This document shows positions 1 through 12,300 of a stretch of DNA of 64,000 nt, one piece after another; position 1 is the stretch's first letter, and each line of letters begins with the position of its first letter. The DNA comes from Neopestalotiopsis rosae (taxonomy: Eukaryota; Ascomycota; Sordariomycetes; Amphisphaeriales; Sporocadaceae). The DNA is taken from assembly GCA_023078685.1 (NCBI GenBank), contig JALGAS010000003.1, positions 5,580,001 to 5,644,000 of the forward strand. The letters run 5' to 3'. The notes below the pieces were generated by a model, which saw only the letters and a program-made list of their open reading frames with translations, was not told the origin of the DNA and did not search any database. Both the position numbers and the translations under genes were made by a program.

Positions 1-421
1 TACACATCGATTAACTAGCAAGTGATCAACTTCATCAAAGGCATTCTCGTCTAACCACTATACTCGTTCGAGCAGCTTGTCCGTGATTGTAAGTATCACA
101 GCGTCTTACGTGAGAAATGGGGGTTGTGGTCCGGGGCTTATTGCGGGGAGGAAATCATCTGTTGCATGGTACATCAAAAGTGGTGCTAAATTGGTAGTTC
201 TTCCTGATCAGATCATGCTGAAGATTATGCGGGCTATGATTCGAGTTCTCTTGGCATGCAAGATGCAGCAAGGGACTTTGTGTAACAAGGTAGTTATGCA
301 TGCTACGTGCCATGTAGCGTAGCACGCTGATGAGGTCTGTCGGATGTCGGCTCTGTTGGATAAATACTCAACTGCAAATTGCCTGCGATTGGCAAACTGA
401 AGATCTTCGACGGTTGCCAAC
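1..421. other. Intergenic, upstream of the O-methyltransferase
   Basis: No convincing coding sequence is seen; the short open frames lack codon bias or recognisable motifs. It presumably carries the promoter of the O-methyltransferase that starts at 422. Confidence 0.4.
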
Positions 422-1870
422 ATGTCTCTCAGACCTTCTTACCCCGAACTCATCCAGCCACTGGCCGCATGTATCGGCAAGGCCGTGGAGGGATTCTCAT
501 CCTCTGTCGAAGGAAACCAGCTGCACTTCAGAGATGAGGCTGCACGTCGCGAGCTCATCAACGCTGCTGAAAAGCTTCTGATAGCGGCTCGCAGTCCAGA
601 GGAAAACGTATTTGCCATTGCGCAACAGGTACGAACTACTCAGTCCATAAACAAGTCTTGTTCCGCATTTGAAACGCATGTGCTGACATGCATATCTTAG
701 CCCGCTCAGAATGCTGCGCTGCGCTGCGCTATTGCTCTAGGCATCCCGGATGCCCTTCCCCTAGACGGGACATCGCGCAGCATCGAGGACATTGCCAATA
801 CGGTTGGCGCTGATGGTTTGCTGCTGGGTATGTAAATATCGCTAACGGAACGCCCCGCCTTCGTATGATCCCGGCTGATCATCCTGGGTCCACCACTAGA
901 CCGCATTCTGCGGGCATGTTCCACTACCTCACTTCTCAGTGAGACCTCGGAACTGCAATATGCGCACAATGCAATATCTCGGACTCTGTTGTCCCCTGCT
1001 AACAGGGCCCTGCTTACGCTGATGTTTGACTACAATGGTCGCGGCGTTATGGCCCTTCCGGAGTTCCTGCAGACGCGCAAGTGGCAGGACCCTGGCAGTT
1101 ATACGGATTGTGCCTTCATGCTTGGCTCCCGTACCGACCTGCCAATGTGGGATTATCGCGATAACAATGCCACTTGTCGCCAAGTATTTGATCTTGGCAT
1201 GCAGAGTGAGATTGTCGCCGCATTGTCAACAGGAAAGCCCAGCGGGCCTTTCCCTTTTGGCGAGGAACTCTCTGCTCGTAAGTCTACTCGCGCTGATGGA
1301 CAAACGACCATCATTGATCTGGGCGGTGGTCGTGGTCAGGCGCTGGAGGAGATCCGAAAGGACTACCCCGAACTGTCTGCCGCTAGATTCGTGCTCCTGG
1401 ATCTGGGGCCGGTTATCGAGAGCGCCCAAGCAGCGGGTCTGCCATCCTGGATTGAGCCGATCGTAGGGTCCTTTTTCGAGCCCCTGCCTATAAAAGGTAC
1501 GTACGCTATCAACACATACAAAGACGAGGGTGCATGTTGAACTGATTTAACACGAAAAGGTGCACACGTCTACTACCTCCGGCGCTGCCTGCACAACTGG
1601 GACGATTCAGCATGCAAGAAGATCCTGCGCCATGTTGCTGCTGCAATGGATGCGGCTGCATCTCGTTTACTTATCACGGACATGGTAGTTGCGAACACAA
1701 ATGCAGCTAAACAAATGGCCTGGGAGGATCTGAATATGATGACAATTGGGGGCATCGAACGCACAGAACGGCACTGGCGGCGTCTGCTTGAGGAAAGCGG
1801 ATTCCAGATACAGATGATCTGGCGGCGCAGCCCTACCGAGCATGCAACTATTGACGCAAGATTGAAATAG
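422..1870 (+). CDS. Class I-type SAM-dependent O-methyltransferase (plant/fungal OMT family)
   Basis: Four exons (422-628, 701-827, 900-1496, 1560-1870) join in frame to about 413 residues, the usual size for fungal natural-product OMTs. All three introns have GT..AG ends and lengths of 64-72 nt. The SAM-binding glycine loop IDLGGGRGQ lies at about 250-258, and the catalytic-base motif LHNWDD (His about 322) follows in exon 4. The N-terminal third resembles the winged-helix dimerisation domain of the family (GIPDAL, LLLDRILRA). The expected reaction is transfer of a methyl group from SAM to a hydroxyl of a small molecule in the cytosol. It is the first gene of the NRPS region and may tailor the peptide product. 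The substrate cannot be read from the sequence. Confidence 0.9.
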
Positions 1871-2194
1871 CATAGTACATAGTAATGAACCACAGTCAAG
1901 ATAAGGTTGTACCATGGGGTAATAAACTGCGTTGATGGGTAGCAGCGGATTAACCCGTCACGCACATAGTGCTTTCTTTCTGACATGTAGTGCAGTATGC
2001 ATTAGCTCTCAGCTAATGTACAAGGGTCTTGCTGACTCAATTAGACCCTTCTCGGTTTGCCCACCTGCGTAGGTACGAAAGTATGTAAGGACCTCACTCA
2101 GAGTTCTACCCCCGTCGGCTGGAATGTCTCGTCTGCTGAACTGTACATGGTGGCCTTTCCTTGTTCTCGCATCTCCCCGAAGCCAAGTACCCAA
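1871..2194. other. Intergenic between OMT and carbinolamine dehydratase gene
   Basis: Short spacer between two same-strand genes. If the next gene uses the upstream in-frame start at 2057, only about 190 bases remain. No other feature was seen. Confidence 0.4.
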
Positions 2195-2738
2195 ATGTCT
2201 ATGCAAGGTTCTTTGCGACCGCAGCCTCATTCGGTCCGTGGCGACCTCGCGTCGAGTCGATGGCACGTGAGTGGTGATGGTACGGCTCTCGAAGCCCATT
2301 TCCAATTCCCATCCTTCAGAAAAACATGGGTATGTAATTTCCCGCCCGTCCTACTTACATTTTCCCTTTCGGCTGGTAGTATCAAAATTTGAGAAATTGT
2401 TAGCTCTTGATCCACTGTTAACGGCAATACGATATCCATCTAGGAATTCATGATTCGAGTCTCCGCAAAAGCAGCAGAGGAGCGGCATCATCCAGAGTGG
2501 GCAAATGCAAGTCCTTACCCTCTTCTCTTAGATACTGCTTTTTAGCCATAAGTCTAACAGTTATCAGGTCTACAATAAAGTTTTCATTCGTTGGACTACC
2601 CATGATACCGGCGGCATCTCTGACAAAGATGTGACTATGGCACGAGCATGTGATGAGTACGCCGAAGCATTTGGAGTAAGGGAAGAAACCACAGAAACGA
2701 ACTCGCTCAGAGGACTAGTCAAGAATGTCACGAAATGA
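2195..2738 (+). CDS. Pterin-4a-carbinolamine dehydratase-like protein (PCD/DCoH family)
   Basis: Three exons (2195-2329, 2444-2506, 2568-2738) give about 122 residues, a normal length for the family. The diagnostic core is present in order: HFQFPSFRKTWEFM, then the His-rich active-site segment ERHHPEWANVYNKV, then IRWTTHDTGGISDKDV. The active-site His pair and the later His are all retained. Known family members dehydrate 4a-hydroxy-tetrahydrobiopterin made by aromatic amino-acid hydroxylases; some members have other roles. The second intron begins GC (GCAAGT) rather than GT, and splicing there restores WANVYN exactly. An in-frame upstream codon at 2057 could extend the N-terminus by 46 residues, perhaps as a targeting segment, so the start is uncertain. 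Its position inside an NRPS cluster is unusual. Confidence 0.85.
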
Positions 2739-4088
2739 TGATCGTTCCGGCATAAAGAATTGTATGACTGGCTGCGTATGTAGTTAGCATGTCAAAAGCA
2801 AGAAAGATGCTCGATGATCATTCCATACTGTACCTGATACTACTACGACAGCATGATGGAAAAGGACAAAGTAGGTCTGGAGTCAATATCCTGGACGTCC
2901 CAATGAGAACTCTTTGGTAGCTACCGGCATGAATTTATCAAGACTTCCACCTGATAATTCCAGATCAATGATTCGCCGAAACGGGTGTTTCGAGGTGAAG
3001 TAGCCGCATGGACTGCATGCCTTGGCTGGCTTATGGTAAATCGGAACGTGGCCGGATTTCTTAGCTGCATTTGCTTAATCCGCTCGACGTTACACAGTAA
3101 GAGGGTACCTCACGGAGACCATCACAGGCTGGGGAACCCGGTCTTCGTCAGTCATACCATGTCGGTTACGCTTACTTACGACAAGGCCATGGCCTTGTAT
3201 TCACCGCGTTCCCACTTCTCTATAAGTCGCCATCCCAGTCTACCCAACAGACTTGTTGCCAAGAAGTTGCTACCTAGTCTTGGGAATTAGAATGAAGCAG
3301 GAGTAGTTGGTTCCATGTAGCTGACAATTACAAGGTGGCAAAAGGATACTTGGTTTTACGAGATCTACTTCATCCTTGTTAGCACAATTGTTTCATGCCT
3401 ACCTAGCCCTATTATTCCTCTAAGCCGAGAGTGAGTGTAAGCTTACCAAGTAGGTAGTTGCAGATGACCATGCGTGTAATAGCGGCGACTTCTTTCCGTC
3501 CATGACGGAAGCTGTAGTAGTCTGGAGTTGAAAAATTCTTGTATCAGTCTCCGGCCCAAAATTCGCCACTCTCGAGAATGTCACTTGGCTGGAGTGTAGA
3601 TTGAGGGTGGGGTTTATGTCTTGAGATGTGACTCTACAAGGAATACTGCAGTGAACTCGCCTCCTTGTCGGCTCTTCTGAAGAGTCCGTGTGCCATCAGA
3701 TCATGACACGGATCCTCTTTCCAGTGTCTTGGAAGATCACTATTGTGAAAGTGAGGTGTATCAGCGGAAGTATTGTCTGCGCCTCGCAGGGGCATATTTG
3801 TACGTAGGATGATATTTCGAGCCAAGTAGCTCACGGGCACTTCTGTGTCTCTTCGGGCAAGAACAGCATGCTCTTGACGATACACTAGTCATTGTTAGCA
3901 AATAGTGTGTCAAAAAGTTTTGACTCTTGTATTCTAGGTTTTTGTCATGTTTTCCGAGCAATCCTCTATGTCTATGGAGCCGGTGAATTTACATGGTGTG
4001 AGCTCACCTATTACTTGTAAGTACATTATTAGCGACCATGAATCCCCCACTTAAACCCAAATTCACGTTGCGTGTATGTCAGTAATGA
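2739..4088. other. 1.35-kb intergenic stretch
   Basis: No gene could be supported. Open frames around 2985-3290 (+) and 3634-3885 (-) have no recognisable motifs and no splice-linked continuation. The stretch is moderately AT-rich and may hold gene relics or the promoter of the following regulator. Confidence 0.35.
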
Positions 4089-5816
4089 ATGCACACTGAC
4101 AGCACATGTAAAGTCCATCCCTCAACAGCGAGGTCGACAGGTAGACGAAGTGCAGGCTGCCAGAATTGCAGGTCAGTGAGCTAACGAGTTCCCTACTGGG
4201 AAGTGCTCGTTACACAAGAAGGATATTAAGGGAGGAAATCAGAGCGTGAGGAAGATAAGACTGACTGCATAGTGCGTATAGACAGGCCAGGAAAGGCTGC
4301 GATCAGAACCGTCCCTCATGTGGAAGATGCGTCAGACTAAAGAGAACATGCCGGGGCTACGCGAGCCTTGCTCCCGATCATCGTACTGGTACTCAAGATG
4401 TTCAGCTCTTGGCTCTAAATGCCATTAAAGTCGGCGCCGCAAGCTGTAAAACGTGTAACAACGATCACGTTGTATTCTTCAGAGAGCATGTATGTCGCAA
4501 AGGTTCCGCCTCTCTATTCAAAGAGTTCAGTGATGGTGAGATAACCCGGGCTATCATGACGGCATGTTCAATTGCAGTTGAAGCGGATAAGAATGAAGAC
4601 CATGACGCGGCAAGGCTAGCTCATTCTCTTTATATAAACTGCCTGTCAGCGGTGCGCTTGTCAATCCAAGATGCACAGCGTGCACAAGAGGACGAAACTT
4701 TGGTGGCAACGATGCTCCTTTGCATCTTCGAGGTATGAGAACTGTAGAATCGGTCAACTGTCATGGAGCTACGTTACTAATCGATGCGCATACATTCAGA
4801 GACTGAATAATTGCGACTCTCACCTTCGGCATAACTGGAGTGTCCACATTCAAGGAATCGTTCATCTATTGAATATTCGTGGGCTGGATCAAATGAACAC
4901 CAAGCTGGGGCGTGCCATCTTCCGAGAGGCACGAGAGATGATTGTGCGTTTGACCTGATCATGCCTCTGGCATCAATAACTAACTTTTATTGAGACTCAT
5001 GATGCACTATGGAACAAGACCAAGGTACCGCCTTTCCTTGTTTTGTGGTCACAAGCATCCTGTCGTGATCCGAAGAGCAGTCTGTGGGATCGATTTGCCG
5101 TCATCCAGGCTCGTGTCTCCTACCTGCTTGCGGACTTCGATTCTGGTGAAAAGATTGACTCGGTGCTATTTCGAGACGCAGATGAGCTTGGGCAAGATCT
5201 TGAAGCTCTGGGTGAAGCCATGGGTCTGATTGTCGAACTCACAGCCATACCGAGTCCCGCCCAGATGCGATTCTGCTTGCCGCATCACGATATTGTCCAT
5301 GAACAACACAACAATGATGAAGTAATTTTGATGTTGCACTGGAAAGCGTGTCGTGTCTTCATCTATTCGACACAGATAGGTATAGCCAAGAGATCCGGGC
5401 AGGGCCTGCCGGGCCATGTTCGATCTTCCATTACTCAAAGACATATCCTGGCCCGTCGGCAAATGGCCAATCTCGGGTGCAGGGATGACAATAATGCTGT
5501 GCATTGCATGCAAGGAAGGACTGCAGATTTTTTCAATCTTGTCAGTCCACTGTTTGTTGCCGCACAGTGCCTGCTGCAGGAACTCCAAGAAGCTTCTATA
5601 ATGATGACGGGCACTGCAAGCTGCTTAGATGGCTCTTGCCGGCCTGTCCACGTCGGAGTGTTGTCCGACCAGCTGAGTTATATTGTGGAAGATCTTAATT
5701 ATATAGCGGGTCGGTTTGGCGATCGACTCGCACTTGAGGCAATCAAGGCTTTGGATCGAACGGATTCACTGTCTGAGACCTACCCGTATACACTGTCTTC
5801 TGCAGACCCTGGATAA
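4089..5816 (+). CDS. Zn2Cys6 transcription factor (fungal-specific TF domain), likely NRPS-cluster regulator
   Basis: Four exons (4089-4171, 4282-4732, 4800-4943, 4995-5816) join to about 499 residues. The first intron splits the zinc cluster; splicing it gives a perfect Cys24-x2-Cys27-x6-Cys34-x6-Cys41-x2-Cys44-x6-Cys51 binuclear zinc motif followed by RGY. The rest matches the helical fungal-specific transcription factor region of the type with FFREHV near the start and a VSPLFVAAQCLLQ segment near the C-terminus. It is a nuclear DNA-binding protein that should recognise CGG-containing sites. It lies between the tailoring genes and the NRPS/transporter, so a pathway-specific activator role is the natural inference. 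The exon 3/4 junction (phase 0 at 4943/4995) is the least certain. Confidence 0.85.
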
Positions 5817-6381
5817 GGGGGCGTCAATCACAGGTACCGCGCATTACATCCTTGCAAGTGATGTTTAACAAGACTATGCGGTACGAGCTTGGCTTCGCTA
5901 TGATAGATGATATGAAGTCCTGGTACCATGCAGACATAAGTGACCAAGTGTGTGACATGGCAACACACGTGGTCTGCAGAAACGAAACTTACCGGTTAGG
6001 CATGCGACAGATGATTTGATCTCAGTCCAATTTACATACAAAAGGCCACATAATAAAACTTCAATGCCCATGTAATCACGCATCAAGAAAGAAAGTATGG
6101 CCAGGCAATGAGGAAAAGGATTTCTGCAGCTGTGGAGCTAGCCTCGGCAGGATATCACCATCATCTGTTAACGATTCTTGTGCCTTTCTAGAGATCTTGC
6201 GCTATTCGGGTTCAATTTATGATTTATCATATATTTTGATCTTCTGTTCGAACTCAATGCAGATAGTTCACTGACGAACTTCGGAAAGTCTTAACGCCAT
6301 CTCGACTTCCGCAAAAGCGTGGACTGCTAGGATGGAGTTGCCCAATTCACCGGTCATATTGGTCTGAAGCTCCAATTTTGC
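5817..6381. other. Convergent intergenic region
   Basis: Lies between the 3' ends of the regulator (+) and the POT transporter (-). It presumably holds both terminators. No coding feature was seen. Confidence 0.4.
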
Positions 6382-8338
6382 TCATTTGTCCTTTTTCAAC
6401 ACTATCACGCTTTGTTGTTCTCCTATCTCTTGTGTAGTGTCCTTGCTGACTTCAGTGACGTCGGTTATCCAATCATGCCTCCAAAAGAAAACGCCAAATA
6501 AAACGGTGGCGAGAAACATGCTGCCGGAAATGCACGCGTACATGACAACGAGATGCGGGTTGCGTGCAGTTGGAGCGAGAGCCAAACAAAGTAGAGCACC
6601 AATACCTGCGGTCATGAGCAGAATCGCCTGCACCAGGGATTTCATCGACGATGGGGATTTGTCATAAGCATACTTGTAACCTGTCGAGATGGCCAGTATT
6701 TCGGCTAAAGCAATCAGGACATAGGCTGGAATTTGCAGCCAAACGTTGATGTCATTCGGGCCTCCTCCGCCTGACTCCAAGCACTCTGTGGGAAACTTGT
6801 AGCAGGGACCTGCGGCGTAGATGAGCTTTTGAAGTATGGCGACGTATGCTAGTGACAATGCTAAGAAAATACAGCCGACAGTGATTCGCGCCATTGGCCC
6901 GAAAGGAATCCGATACCGACCGAGAACGGACGACATCAGCCACTGAACAATCGGGAGAAGAAGAACCACCAGGATCGGGTTTGCATAGAAGACCAAGTCA
7001 TTCGGCAAGCCATAAGTTTGCATCTGCCCAGCTTGGGTGATGAAATTGTTGTTACTCTGACCTATGGAGACATAGGCCACGATGAAGACAAGTCTGAATT
7101 ATCACAGGATGTCAGTACTGATCTTTGAATATGATAGGAGATTGTGAAAACATGGGCATGGACTTACAAAACTCGACACACGGAGAGTGCCTGTTTGACA
7201 CTTTCCATGTCTTCATCATTGTCGTGAATACCAGCCTCGGATGGTTTGGACTTGGAATGAAATTGTCGCTTGGCCAACCGTGAGAGTGCCTTGCTCTTCC
7301 TAAGGAGAATATTCTCTTTGGGTGTAACACAAACTTGGGTATGTCAGAGATGCTCACCAAAACATTTCAAGGATCCAACAGCCTTACCAAAGGATTTCCG
7401 GCCAATTGTTAGGATTAATGGAGCAATCCATAAGCCACAGAGTGGCAACAGGAAAGCAGCCCAAAAGCCGTAGTACAATTCCAGGAACGTTGAGGCAATG
7501 CCTGATATTGCACCAATATTGAGTCCCCTTTGGTTGACGAAGTCAGCACCATGAGAACACGAGGGCGGGGAGTGACATAAAAATACCAATAATTCAGATT
7601 ATATATGTATTGCAGAGTCAAATCTCTATCGGGCAAATACTTCTCGCCATTATTCTTGGTCACAGGCACCTTGCATTCTCCCGTGTACTGATCGCCTTTG
7701 GGCTCATTAGCTACAATATGATTTTGTGATAGTGAATCCAGGTCTGTTATTACCGATAAAAGCGCTAACAGTAGACTGAAAGCCCCCGGAGCCGGCAGCA
7801 ATTAGTATCAGAGATACAGCAAATCCGGCTGGGGCAGACCCGTGTTCTATGGCGGGTGGAGTTGAGATGCATACGAGAACTAAGTTCCCAATCATGTACA
7901 GACTATTTATGGTCAGTCGACTTTTTTGGTCAATCATTTGGTGGTGATACTTGCAAAGAACAAATAACCAAGAGTTTCCAACGGCCCAACCATCCATCAG
8001 CCGCTATAGCGCCAGCAATTGCCATGACCATCTGTACAAGGAAGAATCCATTAGTGACGGCGGTAGCGGCAGCCTGTCCAAGCCCAAGAACGCCAGGACG
8101 CTCTTCATCACCAGAACCGTACGAGTATTGGACGAAATTCTCTTTCTCTTATCGTTAGCTGAGTCAACCTCGATGAATACGACCAGTGGAAGCAAAACAT
8201 ACGAAAAGGGACGGTGAGACCGTAATATGAGAATCTCTCAGCCACGTTCACTACGATAGCAAAGTACACGCGAAATGGTAATTGGTCGACTCCGAGGGGC
8301 AAGTTGCTCATGCTAGCCGTGCCACTTTCAACTGACAT
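6382..8338 (-). CDS. Proton-coupled oligopeptide transporter (POT/PTR2 family)
   Basis: Seven exons on the minus strand (8203-8338, 7955-8141, 7754-7902, 7587-7710, 7388-7527, 7168-7333, 6382-7093) give about 537 residues. Family hallmarks are visible: an early NVAERFSYYGL helix, PFQNFVQYSYG, GAIAADGWLGRW, SAFIANEP, GDQYTGECKV, LNYWGLNIGAISG and LELYYGFWAAF. Further predicted helices follow to a short cytoplasmic tail. POT proteins move di- and tripeptides with protons across the plasma membrane. The second intron appears to start with GC (GCAAGT), since only that choice restores ICSFLYMIGN. Location beside a two-module NRPS suggests it carries the dipeptide or diketopiperazine product, or a precursor; direction is not known. 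Confidence 0.88.
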
Positions 8339-8921
8339 CTTTGCTGCTGAAAAGTTATCTCAAACTGCTACGGCCAAGATGAGGAGTTTGTAATGGCTCT
8401 TGCATTAGTAGATATGATACAAGGCAAGCAATTCATTGAACACAAATCTGAATTGATAACATGCAGAACAATATGCTTTGGCACCACTGAAAGAGCCCGC
8501 GGAATTAGAAAAGAATTTGTAACTTCCCAAACCAATGATCATTGAACAAGATAGAATCGGTACCCAAATGACAAGTCCACTAGATGACAGATTTATCACT
8601 ATAACGCAAATTGTAACAACCAAGGCCCATTAGTCTTGGCATGCACGAATAATACCGACAGTACCAGTAATTTATTGGTAGAATTTTGTACATTTGTGAC
8701 CCCTGTCAGCTCCACCGCGCTGGCAAATCCTTCGGGTTCCGGAACGTAACAGAGAGGATGTCCGTACATACGAGGCCGTCTTGGCAGCTTTTGAAGAAGC
8801 GGTGGGGAGCGATACCCTGCACAGCCCATCTAAATTGCAAGGTCCTTATCTTTTATTGCTTACGATAAACAAAAGAAGTACCATGGAGTACTTCTAGGGT
8901 ACTAATTGCTCTACTACGGTC
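8339..8921. other. Upstream region of the POT transporter
   Basis: Likely promoter of the minus-strand transporter, whose start codon is at 8338. No other gene or repeat was recognised. Confidence 0.4.
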
Positions 8922-9290
8922 ATGCTTAATGCAGTTCCGGGGCTGTCGGCTCTTTTCGGACAAGAAACACCGAACACACGAGAAAATGGGGCAACTGATG
9001 TTAAGAGCTTTCTCGCACTTACTATGGAGAAGTTACTTTCACAAGCGCCTTTAGCAGTCAGTCCGCTTATGGATGCTTTGTTGAATATTGCAGTCATTGA
9101 ATATGTCAAGAAAAGGAAAGCCCTGGTGCCAGGCCGTCAGTGGGATCCACGGAACGATCTACGTCATGAGGCTCCAAGAGTTCCTATTGCTACAGAGGTC
9201 AAATCCCTTCAGAGTAGGTTAAGGGCCGTAATAAAAGGAGCTGAATGGATTCGTCTATTGAAATATTGTAATGGCTTTAGGGTACAATGA
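8922..9290 (+). CDS. Possible small hypothetical protein or gene fragment (122 aa)
   Basis: An ATG-started frame with plausible amino-acid composition, including amphipathic stretches such as LLSQAPLAVSPLMDALLNIAV and a basic C-terminal part. It lies in the gap between the transporter promoter and the 3' end of the NRPS. No domain is recognised and no splice-linked exon was found. It could be a real small gene, a remnant of a larger cluster gene, or chance; the 29-base gap to the NRPS stop codon on the opposite strand makes independent transcription tight. Confidence 0.25.
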   Translation: MLNAVPGLSALFGQETPNTRENGATDVKSFLALTMEKLLSQAPLAVSPLMDALLNIAVIEYVKKRKALVPGRQWDPRNDLRHEAPRVPIATEVKSLQSRLRAVIKGAEWIRLLKYCNGFRVQ

Positions 9291-9318
9291 TTGTCAGATA
9301 CTTGACACTAAAGTGTCA

Positions 9319-12300
9319 CTATTCAGAGTATGGAATCCAACCCGGCTGACGTGACAATGCGGTCTTTCTAATAGGATTAATTTGTAAGTCTGACGAGCGC
9401 TGCCAGATTAGGTCTTTCAAACAGTGATCCTCAGGTGCCTGGAGGAGTTGGACGAAAATGAGTTCAAAGTTCTCCATGAGACTTGTAACCACGGCTGAAT
9501 CAAGAGCGCGACTGTCGAATGTGAGATCCATTTCAATGGCATTGTTATTGCCTCCAAAGGTGAAAGAAAGAGTGACTTCGATGCATTCGCCGTGGACGGG
9601 TACCCTGTGCGTCCGCTCAAGGATAGCTGCTCCGGGCTCTGGTGCGGTCCGAAACTCGGCGGGATGGATAACACAGCGCGTCATACTTTCAATGCCTCTG
9701 GCGGCACTGGGACTAGACTGTCGTATCACTTCCGGGTGGGTATACTGGAAAGGGCGTGTGCTGTTCAATTGTGACTGAGTGCTGATCAAAAAGTCTCGGA
9801 CACGGATCTTATCTTCTGCTTTGATTCGGAGGGGAACTGAGGTCGCCAGCAAACCGACCATATCTTCGATTCCAGGGATCGGAGGGTCTCGACCAAGCTG
9901 AAATAGCGATACCACTGCATCATGAGACTGAGTCTGATGGCCAATAACAAGACCCCAGGCTGCAAGTATTGCTGATGGCACCGACACAGGTATGGTGAGG
10001 TTTGAAGGTGGTATGAATTCACGATGCCAATTGAAGTCAACAAGCGGACTCTCAAGAGTCGGGCAAAGTGGCTTTGATGTGTTACCATCGAAGCACCTTC
10101 TCCAAAAGGTTTCACATTCTTGGACATTCGGCTTCATAGTGTGTCGGATTAAGTCGTTATAATTGCTTTGTAGCTGGGGAGGCGTGCCGGTGGAGTACGT
10201 TTGGTTGATCTGGTGGACAAATGCAGAGGTTGACCATCCGTCGAAAACAGCGTGATTGCTTGTCCATACAAACAAGCTTCCTCCGGTGACCCTTTCTCCT
10301 ACAATCGAAAATAGGTTGAGTTGATCCCCTTCCATCATTGACCTTAGTGCGTGTTCGTTCCACGATGTCTGTAAATTGCTCGCAACTTTCCACTTCACAT
10401 GTCCTTGTACAACCACCTGAAGCCAAACACCGTTAATATGAGCCAGCCTGGCACGCAAAGAATGATGTGATTGAACAACGGCATCAACGGCTAGGCGAAA
10501 CTTGTGGATGTCAACATGTGCACTGATAGGGAAGACCGACTGAAAAACACACTGTCCAGGAACTTTTATCGCATGGACCATGAAGTGCTGCTGATTAGAA
10601 GTTGCCGGATATATGTCTTCAATATCATCAGGAGAAACACTGCACCTTTGGGCACACTCTCGTATGATGTCTGTAGAGTTCCCAAGGTGAGATATTAGAC
10701 TGAATGGGGTCGAGGTTACTGAATCCATTGCAGAAAATGATGATGACACTGTTGCTGCCATTTCTTTGAGCAAGGGGTTCTCGTGGATTTCAGTAACAGT
10801 CAAACGAAGACCTTGGCGACGAGAAAAGGCTACGAGGCGGATGACAGCAAGAGAATCTCCTCCAATATCAAAGAAGTTGGCATTGCCATCAATATGACTC
10901 AAGCTTCTTCCAATACTCTTCTCCCATATTTGTAGAAGTACAGTTTCACTGGTCGTCAAGCTCCCTGCCAATTTGACTTGTTCTTCAATCTGAATATGAG
11001 AAAGAAGGGCCATGATTCGCCGTCGATCCACTTTGCCATTGATGTTCAAGGGCAAAGGATCAATGGCAAAGAATATGCTTGGTATCATATACGATGGAAG
11101 AAGTCGAGCAAGTTGATGTTGCAGTTTTGGGACCAATAAATGTGCATCAGCACACCATTCTTCGGTACTTGTCATCTTAGCCAAGTTAGTGATTCGTACT
11201 GGACGATCGATGCTGCTTGGGTTGCGCATTTCAGCTCTCTCGGCTATACACGCCGTGAGGACTTTGTCGGATAGACCATCGATAGAAGCCATCTGCACAG
11301 TCGCCTTGTAAGAGTTTGGCAATATTCTATGAAGGTGTACCTCGACTTCCCCAAGCTCGGTTCGCTGGCCATTGATCTTGACCTGCAGGTCCTTTCTGGC
11401 GATAAAGGAAATGCGACCATCCGAGTTGTACCGTACGAGGTCGCCGGTCTTGAAAACCCGAGTTTTGGAATTCTTTCTCAGGGTCTGCAACCATTTTGGT
11501 GGTTCAATAAAACCATTAGCATTACCTCCGGGTCGGAAGTAACCTCTGCTGAGACATGGTCCCTCTACCATGAGCTCTCCTGGTGCCCCCCAGGGTACGA
11601 GCCGTTCCGAGCTTTCTGGATCAATAATCCACAAATTTGCGCCCACTGCGGCTCCAATATTGTTTGGTTCATCGCCAATTGCTACATTCGTGTTCATGGC
11701 GCATTTGATGCAGGTCTCGCTTGGGCCATAACCATTCATCAACGTCACCTTGCTCGCCCAGGCCTGAACGATGTCCTCGGTCAACGGCTCGCCAGAACAG
11801 AGCAAGATCTTCAAGTTTGAGACTTCTGTTGGCTGTATTGTCGCCGCCACGAATGAAGGGGTCAAGTTGGCGAAATTGATGTCATTGGTTCTGATATAGC
11901 GGCCAATGTTATTCTGCATTTCTGCGGCGGAGGGAACACATATACATCCGCCATAGATCAACGTTGTCATGATATCCTCGATGCTGGGGTCGAAACCATA
12001 GGATGCAAATTGCAAGACACGGGAGTCTTCATTGCGAAAGAGCATCTTGGCACGTGCTCTCGCACCTGTACAATATGCACCATGCTCTACAACAAATCCT
12101 TTCGGTCTCCCTGTTGACCCCGAAGTAAACATGGCGTACGCTGCGTTGTGGGAGTTTGGCGGATTTATGATGCAACTAGGCGTGGTGACATAGGTTTGCA
12201 ATGAAGCCGCGTTGATGGGAATGATCATGAGATTCTCCACGAATACCAGTCTTTGTAAATAAGAAGTCGATACAACGGCGATTTTAGCATTTATGTCTTC

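Noticed and set aside
2985..3885. Frames in the 1.35-kb gap before the NRPS-cluster regulator
   Set aside because: No ATG context, motif or splice continuation could be supported; possible relics only.
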